Shown piece by piece: positions 50,598 to 59,249 of a DNA stretch of 64,000 nucleotides. Position 1 is the stretch's first letter; each line of letters begins with the position of its first letter. The translations under genes and the position numbers were made by a program. The notes beneath the pieces were generated by a model, which worked only from the letters and a program-made list of their open reading frames with translations, had not been told where the DNA came from and did not search any database. Origin of the DNA: Paenibacillus guangzhouensis (GTDB lineage: Bacteria > Bacillota > Bacilli > Paenibacillales > Paenibacillaceae); the NCBI RefSeq assembly GCF_009363075.1, contig NZ_CP045293.1:992001-1056000 (forward strand). Reading direction: 5' to 3'.

Positions 50598-51245
50598 ATG
50601 GACAGATTTCGTGAACAGTTATCTTCCTTTGAAGATTTAGAACTATTTCGACAGACGATCGGTTACCCTGGGACGATGGCTGCGAATAAAATAAGAACTT
50701 CATTGGATGACGGGGCCAGAGCCTTTATCGCGCAGACGCCATTCATTGTGATATCGACCTCAGATGCAGATGGATCCTGCGACAGTTCACCTCGTGGTGA
50801 TGCACCGGGTTTCGTATATGTGCTGGACGATACGCATCTATTTATCCCGGAACGGCCAGGCAATCGCATCTTAGACTCGGTTCGCAATATTTTATCCAAT
50901 CCTTCGATTGGTATTTTATTTATGATCCCAGGCCTTGAAGAGACGTTTCGTATTAACGGGAGGGCCTGTGTCACGCGGGATCCCGAGTTGCTGCGATTAA
51001 CTGCTGTGAGAGGGAAGGAGCCGCTCATGGGCATTGGTGTCGAGATTGAAGAATGTTATATGCACTGTGGTAAGTCGCTGAAACGCTCTGGACTATGGGA
51101 TCAAGAGACATGGCTGTCACCTGAAGCGCGTGTGTCGGCTTCGAAGCTGTTAGCCGCGCATATTTCGGCGAACACGCAGACTTCAATTTCAGTAGACGAG
51201 GTAGATAAGTCGCTGCAAGAGAGCTACACGAAACGGTTATATTAA
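50598..51245 (+). CDS. Pyridoxamine-5'-phosphate-oxidase-fold flavoprotein
   Basis: A 215-residue FMN-binding split-barrel protein. IRTSLDDGARAFIAQTPFIVISTSDADG, with the SSPRGDAPGF loop following, is the family core; RPGNRILDSVRNIL and IGILFMIPG complete the barrel. The form is that of the MSMEG_1061-like group, which is not true PdxH (which makes pyridoxal phosphate). It probably binds FMN or another flavin. AAGGAGG precedes ATG 50598. Confidence 0.82.
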   Translation: MDRFREQLSSFEDLELFRQTIGYPGTMAANKIRTSLDDGARAFIAQTPFIVISTSDADGSCDSSPRGDAPGFVYVLDDTHLFIPERPGNRILDSVRNILSNPSIGILFMIPGLEETFRINGRACVTRDPELLRLTAVRGKEPLMGIGVEIEECYMHCGKSLKRSGLWDQETWLSPEARVSASKLLAAHISANTQTSISVDEVDKSLQESYTKRLY

Positions 51246-51311
51246 CCAAGAATTCCATTGTTGAAAAATACATCAATCGAAGCTTTACACAACATCCGAG
51301 GTGATAGCATC

Positions 51312-52352
51312 ATGGCACAAAAGAAGCGAATTCTGTTCACGGGCGGCGGTTCTGCTGGACATGTGACAGTGAATTTGGCACTCATCCCGAAGTTGCAAGC
51401 GATGGGCTGGGATATTCAATACATGGGCTCCAAGCTGGGGATTGAATCGCAACTCATTCATCATCTGCCGGAAGTGCAGTACCACAGCATTTCAACAGGC
51501 AAGCTGCGTCGGTATATAGCAATCGAGAATTTCAAAGATCCGTTCCGCGTCATTCACGGGGTCTACGAGGCATACCGGAAAATTCGCACGATAAAGCCCG
51601 ATATCGTCTTTTCCAAGGGTGGATTTGTCTCTGTTCCTGTCGTATTGGGCGCATGGCTCAATAAGGTTCCGGTCATTATCCATGAGTCAGATATGACGCC
51701 AGGGCTTGCGAATAAGATTGCATTGCCATTTGCGAATAAGATTTGCCTTACTTTTAAAGAGACCGGTGATCATATGCGGAGTACCAAAGCGATGCATGTG
51801 GGGGCGGTTATTCGCGAAGAGATATTCCTAGGGAATGCGGAGCGGGGCAGGTCGCGGGTTCGTTTTGACAAGAAAACGCCAGTCCTCCTTATCATGGGCG
51901 GAAGCCTTGGTGCGCATGTACTGACGAAGACGTTCCAAATTGTGCATATCTGCGGCAAAGGTCAAGTGGATCGTGCGACTCGTCATCCAAGATATGTGCA
52001 GTACGAATATATCCATGAAGAGCTTGCGGATGTGCTCGCAATGACAGATATGGTCATTACCCGAGCAGGATCGAACTCTATCTTCGAATTTCTTGCGCTT
52101 AACAAGCCCATGCTGCTCATACCCTTATCACGCGCGTCCAGTAGAGGCGATCAGATTCTGAATGCGGAGTCCTTCCACCAGCAGGGATATAGCGAGCTGC
52201 TCATGGAAGAAGATCTAACGGATGCTTCGTTTCTTGCAAGCATAGAGAAGCTGTATACGCGTAGGGAAGAGATTGCATCCAATATGCGAGCATACAAGCG
52301 TCATGAGGCTGTGGATCGTGTGTTAGAGCTGATTGGGAAAGTCGCAAAATGA
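51312..52352 (+). CDS. MurG-like N-acetylglucosaminyltransferase, with an internal deletion
   Basis: A 346-residue GT28 enzyme related to MurG, which adds GlcNAc to lipid I. It shows GGGSAGHVTVNLALIPKL at the start, SKGGFVSVPVV, HESDMTPGLANKI, a MGGSLGAH phosphate loop, TRAGSNSIFEF and PLSRASSRGDQ. Between GGSLGAHVLT and KTFQIVHICGKG about 12-15 residues seen in relatives are missing in frame, removing a helix next to the donor-binding loop. Activity may be affected. The essential MurG is presumably elsewhere. GAGGTGAT precedes ATG 51312. Confidence 0.82.
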   Translation: MAQKKRILFTGGGSAGHVTVNLALIPKLQAMGWDIQYMGSKLGIESQLIHHLPEVQYHSISTGKLRRYIAIENFKDPFRVIHGVYEAYRKIRTIKPDIVFSKGGFVSVPVVLGAWLNKVPVIIHESDMTPGLANKIALPFANKICLTFKETGDHMRSTKAMHVGAVIREEIFLGNAERGRSRVRFDKKTPVLLIMGGSLGAHVLTKTFQIVHICGKGQVDRATRHPRYVQYEYIHEELADVLAMTDMVITRAGSNSIFEFLALNKPMLLIPLSRASSRGDQILNAESFHQQGYSELLMEEDLTDASFLASIEKLYTRREEIASNMRAYKRHEAVDRVLELIGKVAK

Positions 52353-52369
52353 TGGATATGTAGATGGAA

Positions 52370-52411
52370 AAAAGTCCTCCCCAAGCATACCCGCTTCGAA
52401 GGAGGACTTTG
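52370..52411. terminator. Bidirectional terminator between converging genes
   Basis: AAAGTCCTCC (52371-52380) pairs perfectly with GGAGGACTTT (52401-52410). An A tract on the left provides the leftward U tract. Confidence 0.85.
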
Positions 52412-52421
52412 TCTTATTCGG

Positions 52422-52676
52422 TTAGAAGCAGCATCTTCTTCGTTCACTAATAAGAACAATGGCTAGCAAGTCGAAGAGTACGAGAGGGATGATGAAAGGG
52501 AACCACGAGATGTGTACTTTCTTGTTGGGGTCTCTTGGTTGATCCATTTGGAGATAGACTTTATCACTGCTGACCCTGACGATTTTGCCGCGGTACGTGA
52601 TCCCTTGTCTTGTTGTGATTTGTACGCATTTATTTTGATACATTTTACTTTTCATATAGACATCCGAAGTATTCAA
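52422..52676 (-). CDS. Small SH3/Sm-like protein with hydrophobic tail (paralogue of 56117 gene)
   Basis: An 84-residue protein: a small beta domain NKCVQITTRQGITYRGKIV then RVSSDKVYLQ, and a hydrophobic C-terminus with LFDLLAIVLIS and a cysteine-rich RRRCCF end. TTG 52676 is chosen because AAAGGGGG lies 8 bases upstream. The same plan recurs in the 75-residue protein at 56117. The beta part looks like a tiny barrel for nucleic-acid or protein contact; no function is known. Confidence 0.65.
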   Translation of the reverse strand: MNTSDVYMKSKMYQNKCVQITTRQGITYRGKIVRVSSDKVYLQMDQPRDPNKKVHISWFPFIIPLVLFDLLAIVLISERRRCCF

Positions 52677-52784
52677 ATAGGGCGCCCCCTTTCATGTCTT
52701 GAGGATACTATAGGATATGAATGGGATATCGAAAGGGTGTGGGTCGTCCCTGAGAATATACTTATCGGAAAAGAGGCAACAGAC

Positions 52785-53627
52785 ATGCAAATGGAAGAAA
52801 TCATGCTCGAACTGCAAGAACAGGGAGTCATTCCCTATCAGATGAATACGTGGAAAGTGCTCAGCGGCGGGACGGTTAGTTCTGTCTATGCGCTTCTTTT
52901 AGAAGATAGACCAGAGCTCGTGGTGAAATGGAATGATCCGAAATCTATCCAGGCTGAATCTGCGTATTTAAGAACCTATGACGGTAATCCGCTATTCTCC
53001 CAAGTGATCTATGTGGATGCTCAGCATCGCTACTATGTCTACACCTATCAGCCTGGCGAGAACCAATATCCAAGCATACAAAAAGCAGAAATGCTGGTGA
53101 CATTGGTCACGATGGTTATCAATCATGTTCATGTTGTGGGAGATTCCGATGGGTATGGATATGTGGACGAACCTTCGACATCTTGGAAGGATTTCTTGCT
53201 ATCCCGATATCAATGGGCTCAGCAGACCATTGCTGAACGGTTCACACCTACAGAACATGAATACGTCGAACAACTGATCCAGACGACGTACAGCCAAGCT
53301 ATGCCATGCTTGCTCCACGGTGATTTTGGCGTACATAATTTTCTATTCCAACAGGGGGAATTAACAGGTGTCATTGATCCCATTCCTACGATCGGTGAAC
53401 CTCTATACGATTTGATCTATGCGTTTTGCTCATCGCCTGACCAATTGGATACGGATACGATTCAGCTGGCAGTTGAACGGATGGATCCAAAGTTTATACT
53501 TGGACGCGATCTGAAGAGTGAAGTAATCATTGGGCTGTACTTCCGGATCGCGACCTGTATTTTGCACCATCCGCAAGATTTCGAAGTGTATATTGAAGCA
53601 TGGGAATATTGGAATAAACGAAAATAA
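52785..53627 (+). CDS. APH-family phosphotransferase
   Basis: A 280-residue kinase. GGTVSSVYALLL (about 26-37) with VVKWNDP (Lys) forms the nucleotide site, LHGDFGVHNFLF (about 180-191) the catalytic loop and GVIDPIPTIGEPLYDL (about 197-212) the metal loop. AAGAGGC precedes ATG 52785. An in-frame extension upstream overlaps the promoter side of the leftward small gene and is rejected. Third APH-type kinase of the window; acceptor unknown. Confidence 0.8.
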   Translation: MQMEEIMLELQEQGVIPYQMNTWKVLSGGTVSSVYALLLEDRPELVVKWNDPKSIQAESAYLRTYDGNPLFSQVIYVDAQHRYYVYTYQPGENQYPSIQKAEMLVTLVTMVINHVHVVGDSDGYGYVDEPSTSWKDFLLSRYQWAQQTIAERFTPTEHEYVEQLIQTTYSQAMPCLLHGDFGVHNFLFQQGELTGVIDPIPTIGEPLYDLIYAFCSSPDQLDTDTIQLAVERMDPKFILGRDLKSEVIIGLYFRIATCILHHPQDFEVYIEAWEYWNKRK

Positions 53628-53695
53628 ACAAGTCACGATTCACTTCACTCCAACATAAGATGCTGGGTAAATGTCTATATGTAGGAGGAATCCAG

Positions 53696-54415
53696 ATGTA
53701 TCGAGTTCCGTATCAACCCTATTATGTTCAGCCTGTTCCACAACTATATTCATATCCTTATCCATGTCCTTATCCATATCCTGTTGCACCGACGTTCTAT
53801 CATCCCTATATGAGTACTCCTGAAGACATGCGCTGGTCTAACAAAAAAGCTACCAAACCAGCCGACTGCTGGAACAGAGCCGAAGTTGAACTGAACAATC
53901 TCTGGCGGTTGGTCTGGGAGCAGCATGGCGCTTGGACGCGTATGGCGATTATGTCCATTGCAGCTGGAACGCCGGATGAGACGGCTACGGTGAATCGTCT
54001 GCTTCGTAATCCAGGGGACACAGCAGCTGTACTCGAACCGTATTATGGTGAGGCGGCTGCGAACCGGTTTAAGCAACTGTTAACGGATCACTTCGAGCTT
54101 GCGGTGGATTTGGTGAAGGCGGCCAAAGCAGGTGAAGCGACAAAAGCAGCGGATATCGAAGCGAAATGGTATAAAAATGCGGATGAGATTGCTGCATTTC
54201 TAAGCTCGATCAATCCATACTGGAATGAAGCAGCGTTTAGAAAGATGTTGCACGACCATTTAGGCTTTGTGAAGGATGAAGCAGTTCAACAATTGAACCA
54301 ACAATATGAACAAAGTATTGCCACGTATGATAAAATGGAACAACAGATACTGGACATGGCAGATCACTTTACACGAGGTATGACCCAGCAGTTTCCGGCG
54401 AAGTTCGGCTGTTAG
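53696..54415 (+). CDS. Tyr/Pro-rich-headed protein of unknown function (possible spore or surface protein)
   Basis: A 239-residue protein. The first 45 residues are a Tyr-Pro repeat (Y-x-P-Y-P-C-P-Y-P) like those of spore coat or exosporium proteins. The rest is helical, with NRAEVELNNLWRLVWEQH, a helix-rich middle and DHFTRGMTQQF near the end. It has no signal peptide. AGGAGG precedes ATG 53696. I recognise no enzyme motif; similar proteins are sometimes labelled acetylglutamate kinase in error, but no kinase fold is visible. Confidence 0.7.
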   Translation: MYRVPYQPYYVQPVPQLYSYPYPCPYPYPVAPTFYHPYMSTPEDMRWSNKKATKPADCWNRAEVELNNLWRLVWEQHGAWTRMAIMSIAAGTPDETATVNRLLRNPGDTAAVLEPYYGEAAANRFKQLLTDHFELAVDLVKAAKAGEATKAADIEAKWYKNADEIAAFLSSINPYWNEAAFRKMLHDHLGFVKDEAVQQLNQQYEQSIATYDKMEQQILDMADHFTRGMTQQFPAKFGC

Positions 54416-54488
54416 AATATTTTAACGTCTCCCGTAAGGGAATCTTAGGCGAAAAGCAAATGAGGAAGTTAACGGAGGTGAGCCATCC

Positions 54489-54887
54489 ATGGGATACGAA
54501 CATCAACAGCTGACGTCAGAGGATGCGATTCAAGCATTGCAGCATGTTAGGGACATTTGCAGCATTTTTCCACTCGTAGAAGAACACGTCGATGGGTTCG
54601 GGCACACCTCCCTTCGTGTGAAGGACAAGCCCTTCATTATCATGGGGGAAGATCAGGAAGGCGTCTCGCTCTCCATTCGGACAAGTCTATCAACGCAAGA
54701 AATTCTCCTGAGTCAGGTGGACAGTCCGTTTTATAAGACGCCATATATTGGCCAACACGGGTGGGTGACGCAGCAGATCACGTCTTCAACGGATTGGGAT
54801 GCAATCGTAGATTTCATACGAGAGGCTTATTTACGGACGGTGCCGAAGAAGCTTGCTGCGCTTGTGCAGTCTCAGGAAGAAGATTAA
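54489..54887 (+). CDS. MmcQ/YjbR-family protein
   Basis: A 132-residue protein with the YjbR layout: GFGHTSLRVKDKPFIIMGE, a SLSIRTSLSTQEIL strand-helix, HGWVTQQITSSTDWDAI and a final helix starting with REAYLRTVPKKLA. These small DNA-binding-like proteins (similar fold to double-wing motifs) have no settled role. GGAGGTGAGCC precedes ATG 54489. Single-gene unit with its own terminator. Confidence 0.8.
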   Translation: MGYEHQQLTSEDAIQALQHVRDICSIFPLVEEHVDGFGHTSLRVKDKPFIIMGEDQEGVSLSIRTSLSTQEILLSQVDSPFYKTPYIGQHGWVTQQITSSTDWDAIVDFIREAYLRTVPKKLAALVQSQEED

Positions 54888-54894
54888 ATGGACA

Positions 54895-54929
54895 AGAAAG
54901 AAGCCCAGGGTAACCTGAGCTTCTTTCTC
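54895..54929 (+). terminator. Terminator of the YjbR-family gene
   Basis: AAAGAAGC (54897-54904) pairs with GCTTCTTT (54919-54926), inner AGG/CCT pairs, followed by a short T/C run. It may also work leftward. Confidence 0.7.
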
Positions 54930-55070
54930 GTAGCAATCTATATAAATGTTGTTGGGGGGCGTTACTGATGTTCTTGCTCTCTTGCTATGTACTTAGTATA
55001 GAAGCGAAAGATGAATAGAAGATGAGACGAACCTTAAAATAAGATAAAAAAAGAGGAGTTTTGCATCAAA

Positions 55071-56021
55071 ATGATTAAAAATATGGTCGTTGGCGATGAA
55101 GTTATTAATTTTTTTCTATTAAAAGAAGCCGAAGTGAAGCAGACACGCACGACACCTGCCAAAGATTATTTCGATATGGTCCTCTCGGATCAGAGCGGCG
55201 ATATTCCTGCGAAATTCTGGGATGCGACGCAGACGGATAAAGAAACCTTCTTCCCAAGGCAACTCGTCAAAGTGAAAGGCATTGTCCAGAGCTATAATGA
55301 CCGCTTGCAGTTCAAAATCGAGAAAATCAGGCTAGCAAATGACGATGACGGTGTGCAGTTGACGGATTTTATTCGAGCTGCACCAGTGCCGGCTGAACAA
55401 TTGGTAGAGACCATTAAGCGTGTGACTGCGAGTATCGAGCAGGATACGGTTCGGCGAATCGTTGAATTCTGCGTATCGAAGACGGAGGATAAGCTTCCGC
55501 ATTATCCAGCTGCGAAGTCCAACCATCATGCTTATTTTGCAGGGCTTGTCTATCATATTAACCGTATGCTAGAACTAGGTGAATTTATATGTCAGCAGCG
55601 GCCTTATCTGCGCTCGGATCTTGTCAAAGCGGGGATTATCCTGCATGACATTGCGAAGCCCGAAGAGATGATCGCGGAGCTTGGGATTGTCTCGGATTAT
55701 AGCGTATCAGGCAAATTGTTAGGACATCTGGCGATTGCCTATGGCTGGATTACGGAAGCGGCCATTCATCTTCAGATTCCGCTGACCGATGAGATCGTCA
55801 TCGCACTTCAGCATATGGTGCTCTCTCACCATAATCTAGGGGAGTGGGGAAGCCCGGTACAGCCGCAACTCCCTGAAGCTGTCGCTCTTCATTATATTGA
55901 CCAGCTCGATGCGAAACTTCAAGCGGTCGAAGACGCGCTGGCCACGACACCAGCAACAGAGCCTTGGACCAAACCGATCCGGGTGATTGAGAATAAGCCG
56001 ATCTATCGCTTGAATTGGTAG
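55071..56021 (+). CDS. yhaM: YhaM-like 3'-5' exoribonuclease (OB-fold plus HD domain)
   Basis: A 316-residue protein. The N-terminal OB-type domain (about 10-90) starts GDEVINFFLLKEAEVKQT and includes SGDIPAKFWD and QLVKVKGIVQSYNDRLQFKI. The HD hydrolase domain (about 145-290) includes SNHHAYFAGLVYHINRM, GIILHDIAKPEE, HLAIAYGWI and MVLSHHNLGEWG, with the four metal-binding positions. This is the YhaM/CBF1 exonuclease, acting on single-stranded RNA and DNA 3' ends. GAGGAG lies 12 bases before ATG 55071. Confidence 0.9.
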   Translation: MIKNMVVGDEVINFFLLKEAEVKQTRTTPAKDYFDMVLSDQSGDIPAKFWDATQTDKETFFPRQLVKVKGIVQSYNDRLQFKIEKIRLANDDDGVQLTDFIRAAPVPAEQLVETIKRVTASIEQDTVRRIVEFCVSKTEDKLPHYPAAKSNHHAYFAGLVYHINRMLELGEFICQQRPYLRSDLVKAGIILHDIAKPEEMIAELGIVSDYSVSGKLLGHLAIAYGWITEAAIHLQIPLTDEIVIALQHMVLSHHNLGEWGSPVQPQLPEAVALHYIDQLDAKLQAVEDALATTPATEPWTKPIRVIENKPIYRLNW

Positions 56022-56116
56022 GAAAGAAGGCCAATCCACCCTATCAACTCGCCGTTACGGCTCCTATCCTATCTTCATATGATGCCACTGTAGGAAATAG
56101 GAAGGAGTGGCTAAGG

Positions 56117-56344
56117 ATGGAGGCTTATTACGGTTGTGTTCGTTGTATGAATAGACGCGTGCGTCTGTATACATCGGATGGGAGAAGTCATGAAGGAACG
56201 ATCGTCAAAGTCGATCGCAACAATGTGTATCTGAAGCAAGAAGGAAAAGGTGCACGGACATCGGGATTTGGATTTGGTTTTGGCTTCAATGATGATATTC
56301 TAACGCTAAGCTTATTTACATTACTTGCGATTGCACTGATTTGA
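56117..56344 (+). CDS. Small SH3/Sm-like protein with hydrophobic tail (paralogue of 52422 gene)
   Basis: A 75-residue protein: cysteine-containing start YYGCVRCMNRRV, a beta segment RLYTSDGRSHEGTIV then KVDRNNVYLK, a short Gly-Phe repeat (GFGFGFGF) and a hydrophobic end LFTLLAIALI. Beta core and tail match the protein at 52422 on the other strand (V-x-[IL]-x-T-x-x-G, G-x-I-V-x-V, VYL, LFxLLAI). AAGGAG precedes ATG 56117. Unknown function. Confidence 0.65.
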   Translation: MEAYYGCVRCMNRRVRLYTSDGRSHEGTIVKVDRNNVYLKQEGKGARTSGFGFGFGFNDDILTLSLFTLLAIALI

Positions 56345-56352
56345 GTCGTTGC

Positions 56353-56390
56353 AAAGCTCTTCTCGATCGAGGGGAGCTTTTATTATTTTG
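56353..56390 (+). terminator. Terminator 1 in the gap before rsmD
   Basis: AAAGCTC (56353-56359) pairs with GAGCTTT (56374-56380), inner CTCG/CGAG, followed by TATTATTTT. Confidence 0.7.
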
Positions 56391-56395
56391 ATACA

Positions 56396-56438
56396 GAAAA
56401 AAACCTTCGTGAACATCATGCTCACAAAGGCTTTTTTC
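56396..56438. terminator. Terminator 2 in the gap before rsmD (bidirectional)
   Basis: CCTTCGTGA (56404-56412) pairs with TCACAAAGG (56422-56430) with one mismatch; an A tract precedes and six Ts follow. Confidence 0.65.
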
Positions 56439-56439
56439 T

Positions 56440-56773
56440 GGAGCCCTCTTTCGAGAGCTCCATCATGGGAGAGGAGAAACCGGACGAAGAGCTTATGGGG
56501 AAACGTAAGTCTTCTCCGCGGTTGTCTACGACATTCGATGATGTCGATAACTTAAGGATTGCCCGTCTGAGGAGATTTATACATCCTTTTTTGAAAAAAG
56601 AATTTTCGCGGTATGGCGACAAAGAAAACAGGTTTATTTTTCAACATGGCGGAAAATGTGGTACGATGAGAAAAACTTCTACCGAGGTCGATTCAAGTGG
56701 AGTGATCGATTGCGATTAGAGGTCGTTTATCGTGTAAAGACAGTAAGGATATGTAGAATGGGTGAGACTTACA
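56440..56773 (+). other. Gap before rsmD: third hairpin, otherwise no supported gene
   Basis: GGAGCCCTC (56440-56448) pairs with GAGAGCTCC (56453-56461), each arm carrying one unpaired base, the third hairpin in a row. From 56465 an 84-codon frame with a basic middle (LRIARLRRFIHPFLKKEF) can be read, but it has no good ribosome binding site and no known relative, so it is not called. AAGGAT/ATCCTT with six Ts near 56556-56596 may be another weak terminator. A promoter for rsmD could lie near TACGAT (about 56662-56667, preceded by TGG), without a clear -35. Confidence 0.4.
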
Positions 56774-57340
56774 GTGAGAGTGATTTCTGGATCGGCAAGA
56801 GGCCGTTCATTAAAAGCAGTACCCGGCATGGGGACAAGACCGACGACAGATAAAGTAAAAGAAGCGATATTCAGCATGATCGGCCCCTATTTTGATGGCG
56901 GGTATGTGCTCGATTTGTTCGCTGGAACGGGCGGACTTGGCATTGAAGCGCTCAGCCGAGGCGCAGAGCGTGCGATATTCGTGGATATGGATCCGAAGAG
57001 CATTGACGTGATTAAGCAGAACTTGAAGACGGCGAAGCTTGAGAACCAAGCGGAAGTCTACCGCAATGATGCGATGCGGGCGATTAAGGCACTGGAGAAA
57101 CGGGCCAAGGGATTTGATCTGATTTTCCTCGACCCGCCTTACAAAATGACGAATGCCGACGAGATGATGCTCGATTTAGCGCAGCGGGGTCTCGTGCAGG
57201 AGGATGCTACCGTCATGGTTGAACATGATGCAGGTCATGTTTATCCCGAACAAGTCGGTGAATTTCGTCAGACACGGGTATCGAATTATGGTGAGACTAC
57301 AGTGAGCATCTATCGGTATGAGAAGGAGGAACAAGTATGA
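56774..57340 (+). CDS. rsmD: 16S rRNA (guanine966-N2)-methyltransferase
   Basis: A 188-residue RsmD, which methylates G966 of 16S rRNA. MRVISGSARGR is the standard start. The RPTTDKVKEAIFSM helix, the VLDLFAGTGGLGIEALSRGA SAM loop (about 46-65), IFLDPPYKM (the catalytic D-P-P-Y, about 117-125) and the final strand complete the family. GTG 56774 is supported by GGTGAG 7 bases upstream and by this conserved N-terminus; GTG 56762 is less likely. It overlaps coaD in ATGA, the usual Bacilli arrangement. Confidence 0.93.
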   Translation: MRVISGSARGRSLKAVPGMGTRPTTDKVKEAIFSMIGPYFDGGYVLDLFAGTGGLGIEALSRGAERAIFVDMDPKSIDVIKQNLKTAKLENQAEVYRNDAMRAIKALEKRAKGFDLIFLDPPYKMTNADEMMLDLAQRGLVQEDATVMVEHDAGHVYPEQVGEFRQTRVSNYGETTVSIYRYEKEEQV

Positions 57341-57843
57341 GTGAACACAACGCACGAGCGCCGAGAGTCGCTGTCTATCCAGGCAGCTTCGATCCCATTA
57401 CCCAAGGGCATATGGATATTATTGAGCGCGCAGCGAAGCAGTTCGACACGTTAATCGTAGGTGTGCTGAACAATTTAAGTAAAAATCCGTTATTTACGGT
57501 ACAAGAACGTATGGATATGATTCGTGAAGCGACGCAGCATCTGCCGAATGTCGAAGTAGACAGCTTCCGGGATTTGACGGTGAACTTTGTGAAGTCGCGT
57601 CAAGCGGATGTGATTGTACGCGGTATTCGTTCTGTGACGGATTTTGAATATGAGCTTCAGATGGCTTCGACGAATAACAAGCTGGATTCATCAATCGAGA
57701 CGATCTTCATGATGACTAACCCGAAATATTCGTATCTTAGTTCCAGTATTGTTAAAGAAATTGCTCGCTTCCAAGGTTCGGTAAATGATCTGGTCAGTCC
57801 GGAAGTGGAGCAAGCGCTGAAGTTGAAGTATCGTGATATGTAA
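57337..57843 (+). CDS. coaD: Phosphopantetheine adenylyltransferase
   Basis: A 168-residue CoaD, which transfers AMP to 4'-phosphopantetheine in coenzyme A synthesis. AVYPGSFDPITQGHMDIIER has the nucleotidyltransferase T/Q-x-G-H motif (about 11-30). NPLFTVQERMDMI, VRGIRSVTDFEYELQMAS and YSYLSSSIVKEIA (substrate and ATP sites) complete it. It starts in the ATGA overlap with rsmD (preceded by AAGGAGGA). Essential gene. Confidence 0.95.
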   Translation: MSEHNARAPRVAVYPGSFDPITQGHMDIIERAAKQFDTLIVGVLNNLSKNPLFTVQERMDMIREATQHLPNVEVDSFRDLTVNFVKSRQADVIVRGIRSVTDFEYELQMASTNNKLDSSIETIFMMTNPKYSYLSSSIVKEIARFQGSVNDLVSPEVEQALKLKYRDM

Positions 57844-57852
57844 GTTGTTGTC

Positions 57853-59154
57853 TCAGGGCAAAGTTCGATGACGGTGACGTAAGAAGGTCATCAGTCCCGA
57901 AATCAGCATGATGATAGCGAGAATGCTAATGAATACAATAGGAAGTACATACCAGGCGTTAACATGATTCATAAGCGCGAACCAATCCAGCTGCTGATTC
58001 TTGTCTTGAGCACCCCAAGCAGGTAGGAAGCTCGGGGCAATTTGGCCCAAGAGCAGCTGTAACGGATTCCAGCAGGCTAAGGTGATTAGTACAGCTAAGA
58101 TACAATGCAGCATACGAGAGAGAAGGAAATAGAGATAACTCATGTCTGTGGATTGCGTTTTGCTGCGGATTTGCAAGTGTGCACTGATACCGCTCCAAGC
58201 CAGAATTCCGCTTAGAATGGCCATTTGTATCAGGTTAGAAGCTATATCTGCTGTACTGATCCCATAAGTGCCGAGATGCAGTTCCAAGAATCCTTGGACC
58301 CAATAAGGCGCGATATGCATTGGGAATAGTAGCTGCACGATTTGTGCGATGATGGAGAAAATCATCATATAGCCGCCGACCATCATCAGGGTCTGCACGG
58401 CTGAAGAGACTGCATCGCCTAGCAACCTTCCGAAGGTGCGTCCATCGGCCTGATGCGCTTGTTCCATGGCTTCGAGAATCCGCTGCCAACGCCGCTTAGG
58501 TGCGTGGCTATTTGGGGATGCTAAGTTGGAGTTATGCTGCTCCGCGCCATCCTCTTGGGTAGCGAAGAGCGGATCATGACCCTCCGTGGCAGACTCTGAT
58601 TGTGCAATTGGTTGGCTGCGTCTCGGCGAGATTCCATAAAGGATGAATCCAGTTAAGATCGCGGAGGCCCAGTGAAATATTGCGAGCGCGAGACCCGCGT
58701 GCGGCTGTTGAAGAAATCCAACGCCGATGACAACGATGATCAGGATCGGATTGCTGACATGCGATAAGGCAAGAAGCCGATTCGCCTCATGTTTCTGCAG
58801 GACTTGCATCTTGCGCAGCGTGGCTGTTGCTTCCGCTCCAGCGGGAAAGCCTGCCGTCCAGCCGAGTGCGAGTGCCCATCCGCCAACGCCAGGTATCCCG
58901 AACACTCTTCGCATGACAGGATCAAGCAGCACACCAAGCCCATGAGCGAACCCATAAGCAATCATGATTTCAGATAAGACCAGGAATGGGAGCAGAGCAG
59001 GGAAGATCAGCTTCCACCATACAGAAAGACCTTGAAGAGAAGCCTTGAAGGCTTGATCCGGATAAAGTACGATGCAGAATACCAGGAGAATTGCCCCGAA
59101 GCTGAACAGCAGCGTCATCCAAGGACTTGTACGAATATTTTGACCATACAACAT
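57853..59154 (-). CDS. ylbJ: Sporulation integral membrane protein YlbJ
   Basis: A 433-residue polytopic membrane protein with about eight segments. GWTAGFPAGAEATA, SNPILIIVVIGVGFL and the paired halves around them are typical of the nucleoside-recognition/YlbJ fold (Gate domains). YlbJ is needed for spore cortex formation and is made in the mother cell in Bacilli. ATG 59154 is chosen since GGAGAGGTGG lies 5 bases upstream. It is divergent from ylbL, matching the Bacillus order, except that ylbK is absent. Confidence 0.92.
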   Translation of the reverse strand: MLYGQNIRTSPWMTLLFSFGAILLVFCIVLYPDQAFKASLQGLSVWWKLIFPALLPFLVLSEIMIAYGFAHGLGVLLDPVMRRVFGIPGVGGWALALGWTAGFPAGAEATATLRKMQVLQKHEANRLLALSHVSNPILIIVVIGVGFLQQPHAGLALAIFHWASAILTGFILYGISPRRSQPIAQSESATEGHDPLFATQEDGAEQHNSNLASPNSHAPKRRWQRILEAMEQAHQADGRTFGRLLGDAVSSAVQTLMMVGGYMMIFSIIAQIVQLLFPMHIAPYWVQGFLELHLGTYGISTADIASNLIQMAILSGILAWSGISAHLQIRSKTQSTDMSYLYFLLSRMLHCILAVLITLACWNPLQLLLGQIAPSFLPAWGAQDKNQQLDWFALMNHVNAWYVLPIVFISILAIIMLISGLMTFLRHRHRTLP

Positions 59155-59249
59155 AAGTTCCACCTCTCCACGCATAAACAAAGAATAGTACATGTCTACG
59201 CGAAGAGACGAGCATTTAGACTAGAAGAGCGATGGGAAGGACGAGTGAA

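Noticed and set aside
56465-56719. 84-codon frame in the gap before rsmD
   Set aside because: No convincing ribosome binding site and no family resemblance; kept only as a remark in the gap entry.
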